A stretch of 64,000 bases of DNA from Advenella incenata (GTDB taxonomy: Bacteria > Pseudomonadota > Gammaproteobacteria > Burkholderiales > Burkholderiaceae_B), in assembly GCF_004217095.1 (NCBI RefSeq), contig NZ_SHKO01000001.1, positions 620,001-684,000 of the forward strand, in the 5' to 3' direction. Shown piece by piece: positions 9,063 to 17,549 of this stretch; the stretch's first letter is position 1; the number at the start of each line of letters is the position of its first letter. The notes beneath the pieces were generated by a model. That model was not told the DNA's origin. It did not search any database and was given only the letters and a program-made list of their open reading frames with translations. A program made the translations under genes and the position numbers.

Positions 9063-10177
9063 GCGGATTTCCTGTTGTTAGAGGTCTGAAGGTTTTGATT
9101 GATGTTCAGGGGCATGCCCATGTGGTCGGCCTGGCGTCGTTCGTAGGCCAGAAATTCATCTGAAATACCCTGTCCGCGCATGCCGCCCCGTACAGATCCG
9201 GCACGCACGTCACCAAAGTAATCCTGCCATTCTTCAGGCAGCGGCTGGGAGCCGGGAATGGCCAGCCACAAACGCAATAAATGACGTTTGAGATGAAATT
9301 CCTCGTAATCTTCAAATTCTGTGCGTGAGTGCAATACCACGTAGTTGTTGAGCAGTTGAAGATCGCCAGGTTCCAGCCACATGGAATAGCAAAAGCTCGG
9401 ATCAGCCAGCAATTGGTCCAGCATGTCCAGCGCCTGATTTTGCTGTTCGGTCAGGCGTGGCAGCTCAGGGAAGTCCCGCTCTGCCGCGACAGTGTTCTTG
9501 CGATTGGCGCGCAACGCGAAATGGGTGGGCTGGCTGCCCAGAATAGGGCATTGATAATATGGCGGCTGATCGGGCGCCTGGGTTCCCTGGTAGCTATGGT
9601 GGATAGGGGCACGCAGTACCTCAAGCAATTCGGGGTGGCGCCGTTCGATTTCCTCTATGACGGTGATCGAGCTTGTGATTTTGCTCTCACCGCCACTCCT
9701 GGCAGTGCGCAGCGTCAACAGGGCAACAACGTCAGCCGAATCGGCGTGAAAATCCAGTTTCGCATTCGTGTTATAGCCGCGGCCGTTTTTTGTCTTATAG
9801 CTTGCTCCAACGTCCCGTACTGACGTCATGACATCGCTGGCCCGGTTTTGGGTTCGCGCTACACCGACGTGCAGACCAATGCCCCAGTAGACCAGACGCG
9901 CGTCGTCTTCGGACCAATTGTGCACCGGAAATCCCTTGAGCAGGCACACGCCCCAGCGCCCTTGCGTTGCCCCGAAGGCCGATCGCAGGGCTTTTTTAGC
10001 TGCGTCATTGAGGGGGAAATCATTTGCGGTCATGTCGAGCATGGGCTTGTTCACGCCCCTTACGTGTCTCAATGCCTGTTCAAAGCCAGCTATGGCATCG
10101 GCATCTAAGTGCTGGACCCAGCTTTGGTCATCGGTCATATCCTGGGCTGTCCATGCACTAGGTAATTCGGAATTCAT
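9059..10177 (-). CDS. TauD/TfdA-family Fe(II)/2-oxoglutarate dioxygenase
   Basis: A 372-residue oxygenase, first gene of the leftward operon. The iron facial triad is visible: H-x-D in LDFHADSADVVALL and the distal histidine in NNYVVLHSRTEF; the 2-oxoglutarate-binding arginine is probably in HLLRLWLA. These enzymes hydroxylate a substrate next to a heteroatom or on an aliphatic acid. With a C-C lyase and a lactonase-like hydrolase downstream, oxidation of an organic acid followed by cleavage is the likely scheme. A LysR gene diverges 108 bases away and probably controls the operon. Confidence 0.9.
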   Translation of the reverse strand: MNSELPSAWTAQDMTDDQSWVQHLDADAIAGFEQALRHVRGVNKPMLDMTANDFPLNDAAKKALRSAFGATQGRWGVCLLKGFPVHNWSEDDARLVYWGIGLHVGVARTQNRASDVMTSVRDVGASYKTKNGRGYNTNAKLDFHADSADVVALLTLRTARSGGESKITSSITVIEEIERRHPELLEVLRAPIHHSYQGTQAPDQPPYYQCPILGSQPTHFALRANRKNTVAAERDFPELPRLTEQQNQALDMLDQLLADPSFCYSMWLEPGDLQLLNNYVVLHSRTEFEDYEEFHLKRHLLRLWLAIPGSQPLPEEWQDYFGDVRAGSVRGGMRGQGISDEFLAYERRQADHMGMPLNINQNLQTSNNRKSA

Positions 10178-10285
10178 GACGTATTGTCTCCATCGTAAAT
10201 AAAATCAAGGGGATGTATGCAAGAATAAGTCAGGGCCTATTAAGATACAATCGAGTTTTCGTTAAGCACTAATTAAAAAAAATTT

Positions 10286-11230
10286 ATGAAGATGGAGACC
10301 TTTTCCTCGCTGGCTGCGGTGCTGAGTTCCGGGACGTTGGCCGGGGCGGCTCGCATTTTGCATCTCACACCCAGTGCTGTGAGCATTCAGATGAAGCAGT
10401 TGGAGCTGTATATGGGACAACAGTTGTTCGACAGATCCGGGCTGGAGGTCAAGCCTTTGCCAATTGCATTCGAAATGTCAGCAGTGATGCAAAAAGCCCT
10501 GGAGCAACTGGAATTGCTCAAGCGTGATCGCACTTATGTGGTGGAAGGACATGTGCGTCTTGGTATTATCGAGTCCATGCAACCCTTGCTTTTGCCGGAT
10601 CTGACTCGCATTATGCGTAGCCGATATCCGGCGTTGCATTTGCAAATCCAGCGTGGCAAGAGTGCTGAGCTCACCCACGCAGTGAAAGCTGGAGAGCTGG
10701 ATGCAGCCGTTGTTGCGCAGCCCGAATCGGGCGGGTCTTCGCGCATGCACTGGCATTTTCTACAGGCCCAGGAGCTGGCGCTGGTGGTGCCTCCTGATGA
10801 GCCAGAGCAGCGCCTGACAAAGCTGTTTCAGCGCTATGACTGGATACGGTATGATCGACGCACGATTGCGGGCCGATTGGCGACCCGTTATGTCAATCAC
10901 CATATTGGGCCGACGGTGCAGCCGGCCAGCGTCGAGTTTGACGGGGTGAGGGCGATTCTTTCAATGGTGAGTGCGGGCCTGGGCGTGTCGGTCGTGCAGT
11001 TGACCGAGCCTGGTATTCATTTGAACTATCCCGTGCGCATACAGAAGCTGCACAATGCGCCTGTCATTCGTTTCGCATTGGTCATGCGCAAGCCCGATGC
11101 CGAAAGTCGGCCGCTTGGGACCCTGCAAAGCGTATTGTCAGAAATATTCGACGTTCATGTCGGGAAACGTTATCAAAGCGCGGAAAAGGGAGCGCTGATT
11201 CATCGCATTCCGAATAACGCAGATGAGTGA
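10286..11230 (+). CDS. LysR-family transcriptional regulator
   Basis: A 314-residue LysR regulator. The winged HTH covers about residues 1-62 (LAGAARILHLTPSAVSIQM then LELYMGQQLFDRSG), and the effector-binding domain starts at about residue 90 (GHVRLGIIESMQPLLLP). It diverges from the TauD/lyase/Bug/hydrolase operon with 108 bases between starts, the classic layout for a LysR activator and its target. No strong ribosome binding site precedes either ATG (10286 or 10292). Confidence 0.92.
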   Translation: MKMETFSSLAAVLSSGTLAGAARILHLTPSAVSIQMKQLELYMGQQLFDRSGLEVKPLPIAFEMSAVMQKALEQLELLKRDRTYVVEGHVRLGIIESMQPLLLPDLTRIMRSRYPALHLQIQRGKSAELTHAVKAGELDAAVVAQPESGGSSRMHWHFLQAQELALVVPPDEPEQRLTKLFQRYDWIRYDRRTIAGRLATRYVNHHIGPTVQPASVEFDGVRAILSMVSAGLGVSVVQLTEPGIHLNYPVRIQKLHNAPVIRFALVMRKPDAESRPLGTLQSVLSEIFDVHVGKRYQSAEKGALIHRIPNNADE

Positions 11231-11340
11231 CGAATCCCGCTGTTCAAGGCATAACACGCTCAGGACAGATTCTGTGATTACGCAATTGGCCTGTTGATGA
11301 CACTGCTGGGATTGTCATGAGTTACGCTGCTCACTGATTT

Positions 11341-11368
11341 CAATTGTCATTTGTCAATTGTCATTTGT
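11341..11368. repeat. Tandem 14-bp duplication
   Basis: Two exact head-to-tail copies of CAATTGTCATTTGT (11341-11354 and 11355-11368). Additional TTGTCAT and TGACAA words occur at about 11313 and 11379. The stretch lies just past the convergent end of the monooxygenase-like gene and downstream of the LysR gene. It could be a slippage duplication or a protein site; nothing further supports a function. Confidence 0.6.
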
Positions 11369-11421
11369 GATGTGCAGCAATGACAACTGTAGTTATGGGG
11401 TTTGGGCAAAGAATGCCGTGC

Positions 11422-11697
11422 CTATGAGACTTCCTGTATCTCGTACTGCCGTTGAATCGAGCTGGTTTCAACACCCCATCTTGAGCTTTTTGTCCGTTCC
11501 TGATGGGTGTCAAAACTTTTTTGATCCGCAAACAATTCCTCAACCGTCCACACCAATGGGTCAGCGGTTTCTTCTACTTCAAAGGCCACGCAACCGGGCT
11601 CATTCTTTGTCAACCGGATGTGTTCTGGAAGAAAATGGCGAATTAATTCGGATTCTTCACGATTTTTACAGATTAGTTTTCCACTCAGTTTGATCAC
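11422..11697 (-). CDS. Antibiotic biosynthesis monooxygenase (ABM) domain protein
   Basis: A 91-residue single-domain protein of the ABM/quinol-monooxygenase fold: KLICKNREESELIRHFLPEH, then NEPGCVAFEVEETADPLVW and VEELFADQKSFDTHQ, the usual ferredoxin-like dimer arrangement. Members act on quinols or haem, or serve as small unknown enzymes. It is isolated: the LysR gene converges from the left and 245 bases without a gene lie upstream. The last 10 residues (SSIQRQYEIQ) differ from family norm, so the C-terminus may be altered. Confidence 0.75.
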   Translation of the reverse strand: MIKLSGKLICKNREESELIRHFLPEHIRLTKNEPGCVAFEVEETADPLVWTVEELFADQKSFDTHQERTKSSRWGVETSSIQRQYEIQEVS

Positions 11698-11942
11698 GTG
11701 TACTCCGATTTTTCACAGGGTCAAAGCCCGCCGTATCCGGCACGATGCCGGTAGCGGTGATTTTATCGTGTTTTGCTGGTCAGCGGACCTGCGGGCGGGT
11801 CGCATCAACAGGTATGGCACAGGCGTGTCGGACAATAAGATTTATTGCTAAATCGTTCTTTACCGTGAAACGCCAAGCCATCCTGGAATATAGACAAGTG
11901 GGAGACGGCTGCCTGCAACATTCAGCGCAGCCTTGCGTGTAA

Positions 11943-12833
11943 TCAAAACTGCACTGTCGCCCCGTCTTCGGGAATCTGCACGCGTTCCTGTATGCCCTTT
12001 TCCTGCACATATTCCCTTAACTCTTTACGGGTCTGGGCCATGTGGTTGATGGCATCCATATGCGTGGCGACAATCGTTGCGTTGGGGGCTGCCCGGGAGG
12101 CACGCAGTACGTCTTCCTTGCCCATGATAATGGAATCTTCAAAGTCGCTCATCATGGCGTACCCTGCATTGATCACGATGACTTGCGGATCGTACTGGGC
12201 CAGCGCCTCATCCACTTCGTTGCGCCAGATAGTGTCACCCACAAGATACAGTGTCTTGTGGCCAGGCGCCTGGAAAACAACGCCTATGGCAGGGCCCAAC
12301 GCCTTGGCCACTTCTGGTACGGCATACATTTTATCGGTGCCATGCTGTCCGCCCGTCTTGCTCAGCGTCACGCCACCGAATTCGGTTTTATCGGACAGGA
12401 TGCGCACGTTGGTAAAGCCCTGTTCGCGAATCATTGTTGCATCGGCCAGATTTTGCGCGTAAAGCGGGATGTCTTTGGGCAGCAGTTTCTGGGCGGCCTC
12501 ATCCCAGTGATCCAGATGGGTGTGGGTGATGATGACTGCATCGACGCCGGCAATGACCTCTTTTTCAGAAATCGGCAGTTCGACCAGCGGGTTGCGCAGA
12601 GTGCTGCGGTAGGTTCCCTCAAAACCCGGGTAGGTGCCTTTTTTGGCCAGCATCGGGTCAATCAGAAAGGTGGTATTGGCGTACGTGATTTTTACCGTTG
12701 CATTGCGGATCTGCTGCAACTGGACTTTCTCTGTGGGGGATGCGGCGGTGGCCGCCTGCGTTTGGGCAAATGCAGCGCCCGTGGTCAGGCTCAGGCTCAA
12801 CGCCAGAGAACTGATAGCGGTTTTCATAGACAT
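11943..12833 (-). CDS. Exported metallo-beta-lactamase-fold hydrolase
   Basis: A 296-residue protein with signal peptide (ISSLALSLSLTTGAAFAQ) and an MBL-fold domain of the UlaG-like type: NATVKITYANTTFLIDPM, the metal motif HTHLDHWD, GGQHGTD, LVGDTIW and VATHMDAINH. It should be a periplasmic metal-dependent hydrolase of unknown substrate. It diverges from a GlxA-type regulator, whose intergenic region carries two related inverted repeats, suggesting control by that regulator. Confidence 0.88.
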   Translation of the reverse strand: MSMKTAISSLALSLSLTTGAAFAQTQAATAASPTEKVQLQQIRNATVKITYANTTFLIDPMLAKKGTYPGFEGTYRSTLRNPLVELPISEKEVIAGVDAVIITHTHLDHWDEAAQKLLPKDIPLYAQNLADATMIREQGFTNVRILSDKTEFGGVTLSKTGGQHGTDKMYAVPEVAKALGPAIGVVFQAPGHKTLYLVGDTIWRNEVDEALAQYDPQVIVINAGYAMMSDFEDSIIMGKEDVLRASRAAPNATIVATHMDAINHMAQTRKELREYVQEKGIQERVQIPEDGATVQF

Positions 12834-12905
12834 GTGGCTACTCCAATGTATCGCTTGGTTAAAGAAGAGCCTCTATTGTGTTCCCCGCCGGTGGTTCGCA
12901 AAAGT

Positions 12906-12990
12906 GGCCTGAATGACAATATTAGATAAAAACAGGCCAAAAGGTGGGTGATTTTATGGCCTGAAACAATATATAGATTAAAATCAGGTC
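12906..12990. promoter_or_regulatory. Two related 33-bp inverted elements between MBL hydrolase and GlxA-type regulator
   Basis: Element 1 (12906-12938) has GGCCTG ... CAGGCC ends; element 2 (12958-12990) has GGCCTG ... CAGGTC ends. Both are 33 bases, share GGCCTGAA at the left and a TAGAT core, and start 52 bases apart, close to five helical turns, so they would lie on the same DNA face. They fill the divergent promoter region (starts 12833 and 13019). They are good candidates for the binding sites of the adjacent AraC-type regulator. Confidence 0.6.
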
Positions 12991-13018
12991 AATTCTTCAT
13001 TTAATCGGTTATTCACTC

Positions 13019-13993
13019 ATGTCTTCCATTCGCGTGGCCGTGTTGGCCTTTGATGACGTCAGCCTTTTTCATCTCTCGGTCCCAGGCCTTGTCCTGGGCG
13101 CCAATAACGGGTCAGGCCCGGTTCGATACGAACTGCAATATGTTGCTCAACAGCCTGGCCAGATACGTACTGACCAAGGGGTTATGATTGAGGTGCCGGA
13201 TGGCCTGCCGGCGTTGCAACAGGCCGATATCATCATTGTTCCCGCCTGGAGCGACCCCGAAGTGCCTGCGCCGGAGGAACTCACCATGGCATTGCGACAG
13301 GCACACGCCAACGGCAAGTTGATTGTGGGTTTGTGTCTAGGGGCATTTGTGCTGGGAGATGCAGGCTTGCTCGATGGCCGGGAAGCGACCACGCATTGGG
13401 TGGCGCGCGACGTATTTGCGCGGCGTTTTCCGCAGACCTTGTTTCGTCCCGACGTGCTTTATGTGGCCGATGACAACATTGTTACGTCAGCTGGCACCGT
13501 TGCCGCTATTGACTGCTGCCTGCATTTGCTGCGCGAGCATCACGGTTATGAGGCGACCAATCATGTGGCCAGGCTGCTGGTGACACCGCCCCATCGTCCT
13601 GGCGGACAGGCGCAATATATTGAGCGACCCATGCCAAAGCTAGCCGACAACAATCGTTTGCCCGGTGTGCTGGAATGGGCCCGTGAGCATCTGCAGGAGC
13701 CGCTGCCGCTCGATACGCTGGCCAGCGTGGCCAAGATGAGCCGGCGCACCTTCACCCGACGCTTCCGGGAAGCCACTGGCACCACCGTCAACCGGTGGCT
13801 CAATACCGAGCGGGTGGCCCGGGCGCAGCAGTTGCTGGAGACCACAGACTTGTCCATTGAACGCATTACTGCGGAGGCCGGCTTTGGCACCACCCTGGCC
13901 CTGCGTCAGCAATTTACGGCCCAGCTGGGTACCTCGCCATCGAACTATCGGCGTAATTTTTGCAAAACAGCAGGTGCGGCGGTGCTGGTGTAG
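13019..13993 (+). CDS. GlxA-type transcriptional regulator (DJ-1/PfpI domain plus AraC HTH)
   Basis: A 324-residue regulator. The N-terminal DJ-1/PfpI-like domain (about residues 5-190) includes VAVLAFDDVSLFHLSVPG and the nucleophile-elbow-like GLCLGAFVLGDAGLLDG. The C-terminal double HTH (about residues 220-318) includes LASVAKMSRRTFTRRFREAT and ITAEAGFGTTLALRQQFTAQ. The cysteine of LCLGAF is kept, as in many non-enzymatic members. It probably senses a small ligand and controls the divergent hydrolase through the paired inverted repeats upstream. Confidence 0.92.
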   Translation: MSSIRVAVLAFDDVSLFHLSVPGLVLGANNGSGPVRYELQYVAQQPGQIRTDQGVMIEVPDGLPALQQADIIIVPAWSDPEVPAPEELTMALRQAHANGKLIVGLCLGAFVLGDAGLLDGREATTHWVARDVFARRFPQTLFRPDVLYVADDNIVTSAGTVAAIDCCLHLLREHHGYEATNHVARLLVTPPHRPGGQAQYIERPMPKLADNNRLPGVLEWAREHLQEPLPLDTLASVAKMSRRTFTRRFREATGTTVNRWLNTERVARAQQLLETTDLSIERITAEAGFGTTLALRQQFTAQLGTSPSNYRRNFCKTAGAAVLV

Positions 13994-14050
13994 TTGGGTT
14001 TTAGAGATGCCAGTTGATATCCGGGGGAGTTTTGTTTCACCGTAACAGCA

Positions 14051-14166
14051 TCATCGTACCAGCCAGTTCTTCATCAGTAGATTGGGTACGCGAGAGAATT
14101 CCCGCTCATTGTCCGTTACCAGCACGGTCCACATGAGCGATCACAGTGGCATCCAACTCCGACCAA
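14051..14166 (-). pseudogene. Remnant of a VapC-type PIN toxin, frameshifted
   Basis: On the minus strand, the frame ending at 14051-14053 reads VLVTDNEREFSRVPNLLMKN and ends WLVR, a clear match to the C-terminal signature of VapC PIN-domain ribonucleases (VTxNxREFxRVPGLxxxNWL). Just upstream, in a different frame, LDATVIAHVD matches the preceding helix (D-A-L-I-A-A-H type). The frame change and the absence of the N-terminal two thirds show decay. No VapB antitoxin is seen. The remnant touches the end of the Bug gene at 14169. Confidence 0.72.
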
Positions 14167-14168
14167 AG

Positions 14169-15119
14169 TCATAAGCCCTTGATATCATAGGTCTTGATCA
14201 TGTTTTTCATGATTGAAAAACCTTTATCGATATATACCGAAAAATCTGCCGCGCTTGCCGGGTAGCTTTTAATACCGTACCGGTTGACCAGGAATTGCCC
14301 GTATTCGCTACCGGAAACCACCTTATGGATTGCGGCCTGCAGCCGGGCTTTCGCATCCTCGGGAATGCCTTTAGGCGCCGCGACACCGATGATTCCTGTG
14401 ATGCCCACATCGTAGCCTTGCTCCTTGATGGTCGGCGTATCGGGAAACCACGGCAGCCGATAGTTGCTCGCAGACGCGATGACTTTGAGCTTGCCTGCCT
14501 TCACAAGTTCAACGTATTCAGAAGGACCTTGCAGGGCAACGTCCACAAATCCGCCGATGACGGCATTGATGGATTCTGCGGAAGATTTATAGGTAATCTG
14601 ATCGAACTTGCCACCGGTCACTTTTTGCAGCTGCAAAAAGGGGAAATTGTTCGGGGCGCCCGTCACGCCATAGAAGACGCCAGCTTCGGACTTGGCTCTG
14701 CTTATCAGATCTTCGATATTATTAATTGGCGACTCGGGCCTGGCGACTATGCCATAACTGAATTCGGCTACACCACCGAGCAATTCGAAATCGTCCCTTG
14801 TGTAGGGCACCTTCAGCAGTTGTGAAGTGAAGGTTGCGGTACTGTATGAATACAGTCCGATGGTATAGCCATCGGGCTTGGCCCTGGCCAGATTGCCCAG
14901 TTGCAGTGTGCCGGTCGCACCGGGCTGGTTGAGTATGACGACGGGCTGACCCAGCTCCTGCTCTAAAAGCCTGGCAAGCTGTCTGGCAATACCGTCGGTG
15001 GAGCCGCCGCTTCCGTAAGGGACTGAAAGCGATATGGTTCTCTCGGGATAGTCAGCGGCTTGGGTCGAGACGCCTGCCAGCATGCAGGACAATCCGAATA
15101 TCATATGACTGAACTTCAT
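14169..15119 (-). CDS. Bug/TctC-family periplasmic solute receptor
   Basis: A 316-residue receptor: signal peptide ending CMLAGVSTQAAD, mature YPERTISLSVPYGSGGSTD, and LPWFPDTPTIKEQGYDVGITG in the binding-pocket region. It differs from the others in the window by VPYGSGG instead of the usual VPFPPGG. No enzyme gene accompanies it; a 355-base gap with a palindrome lies upstream and a toxin-gene remnant downstream, so it stands alone. Confidence 0.94.
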   Translation of the reverse strand: MKFSHMIFGLSCMLAGVSTQAADYPERTISLSVPYGSGGSTDGIARQLARLLEQELGQPVVILNQPGATGTLQLGNLARAKPDGYTIGLYSYSTATFTSQLLKVPYTRDDFELLGGVAEFSYGIVARPESPINNIEDLISRAKSEAGVFYGVTGAPNNFPFLQLQKVTGGKFDQITYKSSAESINAVIGGFVDVALQGPSEYVELVKAGKLKVIASASNYRLPWFPDTPTIKEQGYDVGITGIIGVAAPKGIPEDAKARLQAAIHKVVSGSEYGQFLVNRYGIKSYPASAADFSVYIDKGFSIMKNMIKTYDIKGL

Positions 15120-15474
15120 TCCATCTCCTTTCTCAATTGTGGGTGCAATAAGGGTTAGCCGGTTCAGTAGGAGGCGTCATGTTCGAACGTTCGAATAGGA
15201 ATACCGGCGTTATTGGCTCTGTCCACAAAGTTTTTCTTATGGCCAAATTGGCACTTGATCTTACGTGGACACGTTGCGCTTCACAATGTAAGGAAATTGA
15301 ATATCTGAACTGCAGAATATGAAGGATGCTCGGGCGTTGCGTGCGATGAGGCGTAGTAGATGGACTATCCGTAATATAACGATAGGCATAATAGGATAGA
15401 GACCAACCCAGCGTGACGTTATTTGATGATGTCGCCAGCGTCTTTTGGTAGCGGTTGATGAGTACTGAATTAGA
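15120..15474. other. Gene-free gap with a 14-bp perfect palindrome
   Basis: This 355-base stretch separates the lone Bug gene from the end of the LysR-Bug fusion. The only structure I see is the perfect palindrome TTCGAACGTTCGAA at 15182-15195, 63 bases upstream of the Bug start, a plausible operator for that gene. The rest shows no coding pattern and no clear terminator. Confidence 0.5.
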
Positions 15475-17265
15475 TCAGTCCAGAAGACTCACGTTCAAAG
15501 CCCGCCATCTTGCGTGCTCGGACTTAATATATTCGACATACATGTCTCCTGTACGATAATCAGGCGTTCCTCCCAGAGACATGAAATCGTGCTTGATTGC
15601 TGGGGATTCAAGCGTTTCAACAATAGCGCGAGTCAGCCCATGTCGAATATCCTCCTTCAATCCAGTAGGCGCCACCAGACAATAACCGCCGTCCGCAAAA
15701 ACGTCTGGCAGGCCGCATTCCTCACAAGTGGGGGTGTCGGGCAACCATGATGGGCGCTGATGGCCGGCCACCATCAGGGGGCGCACAACTTCGTTTGTGA
15801 TGGCAGACATCGCGCCAGCCGCTTCGGCGAAAACAATATCCACCCGTTGTTTCATTAAGTCGGTCATGGCCGGCACTAAACCTTCATAGTTACGTGCATT
15901 CAGAAGTAGATCAGTTTTTTTCTGAAATAGATCAGCCAGTACACTTAAACTGCCCTGACCCACGTGCGCTATCTGATACTTTCCAGGACGCATCCGTGCC
16001 TGGGCGATCAGATCCGTCATACGCCATGCGGCGACATGAGACCCGACCAACAGTATGTTTGGAACGTTGACCAATCCATGCAAATAAGTCACATCGTGAA
16101 AAACGTCGAACAGATTGTCTCCCTTCCCAACGCAAGAGAAAACCGTAGCGCCTGTTCCCGCCAGCCCGATAGTTAGACCATCAGGTGAGGATCTCGTTAT
16201 CTTGTGCACGCCCAACAGGCCACCCAGCCCGACTGCGTTGTCCACTGAAACTCGCCTCTCTATTTTTTCACTGAATACCTGGGCGAAATAGCGTGCATAC
16301 CGGTCCGCAGGTCCGTTAGGGGGGAAGGGCACGATCAATGTAATGCCACTATCGGTGGATGTTTTGCGATGCCGGCGTGTCAATGCGTCTTTTACCAAGC
16401 GGGCAGCTTCAGACAGGTTTGCTGCTTGACGCGTCACAATGGAAACGCAATGATCCAGTTTCGGGCTGATTTTTATACGGCAGACTCTTGGGTTGGGCGC
16501 CGCATCACCACAGCTTGTAGGCAATACCGCCACCCCAAAACGCTCGGAAGCAAGAGACATGGCCATGGCAGGTTGCGCAACTTCCTGAGCAACTGCGGGG
16601 TTAATTCCATAACGACTGAGAAAACTGTCCAGGCTCGCTCTGCCACCGCTGTTGCTGCTCAGAAGTACAAGGGTCTCGTATTTAAGTAAACCGACGGGGA
16701 TCTCGGAGCGCCGGGAAAAAGGATGATCGACACAGCAAAAAACAGAGTAATCGTCGTGCAGGAGCAATTCGGAGTGCAGGTCTGAAGGGATGGAATCGTC
16801 TACGCAGATACCAAGTTCCGCCGAGCCAGAATGGACAGCATCAATCACGGAGGTATGGGTGAGATCTCTTAGCTGTAGCCTGATATCTGGATAGGACTGT
16901 TGGGCGAAAGCAAGACGACCTGCAAGGTCTCTTCCTGTGACTGTCGAGCCGCAGGCCACCGTGAGTGTCCCCCTGGCAGCCGAACCTTTCTGCCTCGCAC
17001 GCTCGATTACCAAGTCCAGGTTAAATAGTGCTTCGCGCAAGGGGCCGATCAGTTCACGGCCGTCTGCGCTAAGAGACACTTGCCGGCTCGTGCGCTCAAT
17101 CAATGAAATACCCAGGTTTTCGTCAAGCGCCTTGATTGCCTGGCTTACCGCCGACTGCGTCAATCCCACCGCACTGGCGGTCGCGCTGAAGCTTTCTGTT
17201 TCTGCTATCGATAACAAGATTCGAAGCTGCTTGAGGGTAACGGGGCTGTTGATAAACGCATCCAT
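15475..17265 (-). CDS. LysR-family regulator fused to a complete Bug/TctC receptor domain
   Basis: One uninterrupted 596-residue frame. Residues 1-95 are a LysR winged HTH (LKQLRILLSIAETESFSATA, then GLTQSAVSQAIKALDENLG). Residues 96-295 are the usual LysR effector domain (GTLTVACGSTVTGRDLAGRL to AARLVKDAL). After a short basic linker (RRHRKTSTDSG, 297-307), residues 308-596 form a Bug domain with VPFPPNGPADRYAR, GLAGTGATVF, RQRVDIVFAEAAG-like text, SWLPDTPTCEECGLPDVF and a normal C-terminus (ARWRALNVSLLD). There is no signal peptide, so the receptor domain must be cytoplasmic. It diverges from a lyase/Bug/amidohydrolase operon, and its Bug domain closely resembles that operon's Bug protein. 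It probably senses the pathway ligand twice or replaces LysR sensing. No clear Shine-Dalgarno precedes the ATG. Confidence 0.94.
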   Translation of the reverse strand: MDAFINSPVTLKQLRILLSIAETESFSATASAVGLTQSAVSQAIKALDENLGISLIERTSRQVSLSADGRELIGPLREALFNLDLVIERARQKGSAARGTLTVACGSTVTGRDLAGRLAFAQQSYPDIRLQLRDLTHTSVIDAVHSGSAELGICVDDSIPSDLHSELLLHDDYSVFCCVDHPFSRRSEIPVGLLKYETLVLLSSNSGGRASLDSFLSRYGINPAVAQEVAQPAMAMSLASERFGVAVLPTSCGDAAPNPRVCRIKISPKLDHCVSIVTRQAANLSEAARLVKDALTRRHRKTSTDSGITLIVPFPPNGPADRYARYFAQVFSEKIERRVSVDNAVGLGGLLGVHKITRSSPDGLTIGLAGTGATVFSCVGKGDNLFDVFHDVTYLHGLVNVPNILLVGSHVAAWRMTDLIAQARMRPGKYQIAHVGQGSLSVLADLFQKKTDLLLNARNYEGLVPAMTDLMKQRVDIVFAEAAGAMSAITNEVVRPLMVAGHQRPSWLPDTPTCEECGLPDVFADGGYCLVAPTGLKEDIRHGLTRAIVETLESPAIKHDFMSLGGTPDYRTGDMYVEYIKSEHARWRALNVSLLD

Positions 17266-17271
17266 AAGAAT

Positions 17272-17316
17272 AATTAATATATTGGAAAGCTAAATTAATT
17301 TATCTTGCATTGCAAG
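17272..17316. promoter_or_regulatory. Candidate operators of the LysR-Bug regulator in the divergent promoter region
   Basis: Two symmetric elements lie just upstream of the fusion gene. AATTAAT (17272-17278) and ATTAATT (17294-17300) form an inverted repeat around a 15-base spacer. CTTGCA-T-TGCAAG (17304-17316) is a perfect 13-base inverted repeat that fits the LysR T-N11-A pattern (T 17303, A 17315). They lie between the starts at 17265 and 17550, as expected for autoregulation and divergent activation. Confidence 0.5.
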
Positions 17317-17549
17317 TGCCATTACATTGTCTTTACCCCGGCAAATAGGGCATTTGCACTCCTTCTGTAAGACTATACCAGCATATATCAGGAACGGCAT
17401 TGTCCATTGCCGCTGTATGGAAAGTTGCATTGCCCATCTTTTGATTGGACTAGATAGAGTATTTCTTATAAATCACTACCGCTGCCCGGAAGGAAGAGGC
17501 GCAACGCACTTTTATGGATGGAAATGGCTTGAGAACAGGAAACAGGCGT

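Noticed and set aside
11358-11693. 111-codon plus-strand frame opposite the ABM-domain gene
   Set aside because: The minus-strand frame matches the ABM fold; this one does not match anything.
12042-12929. 295-codon open frame antisense to the MBL hydrolase
   Set aside because: Overlaps a gene with signal peptide and complete metal motif; no family features of its own.
15475-17265. LysR-Bug fusion as a simple frameshift or assembly join of two genes
   Set aside because: The frame is continuous, the Bug part lacks both signal peptide and its own start signal, and a short basic linker joins the domains; a true fusion is the better reading.
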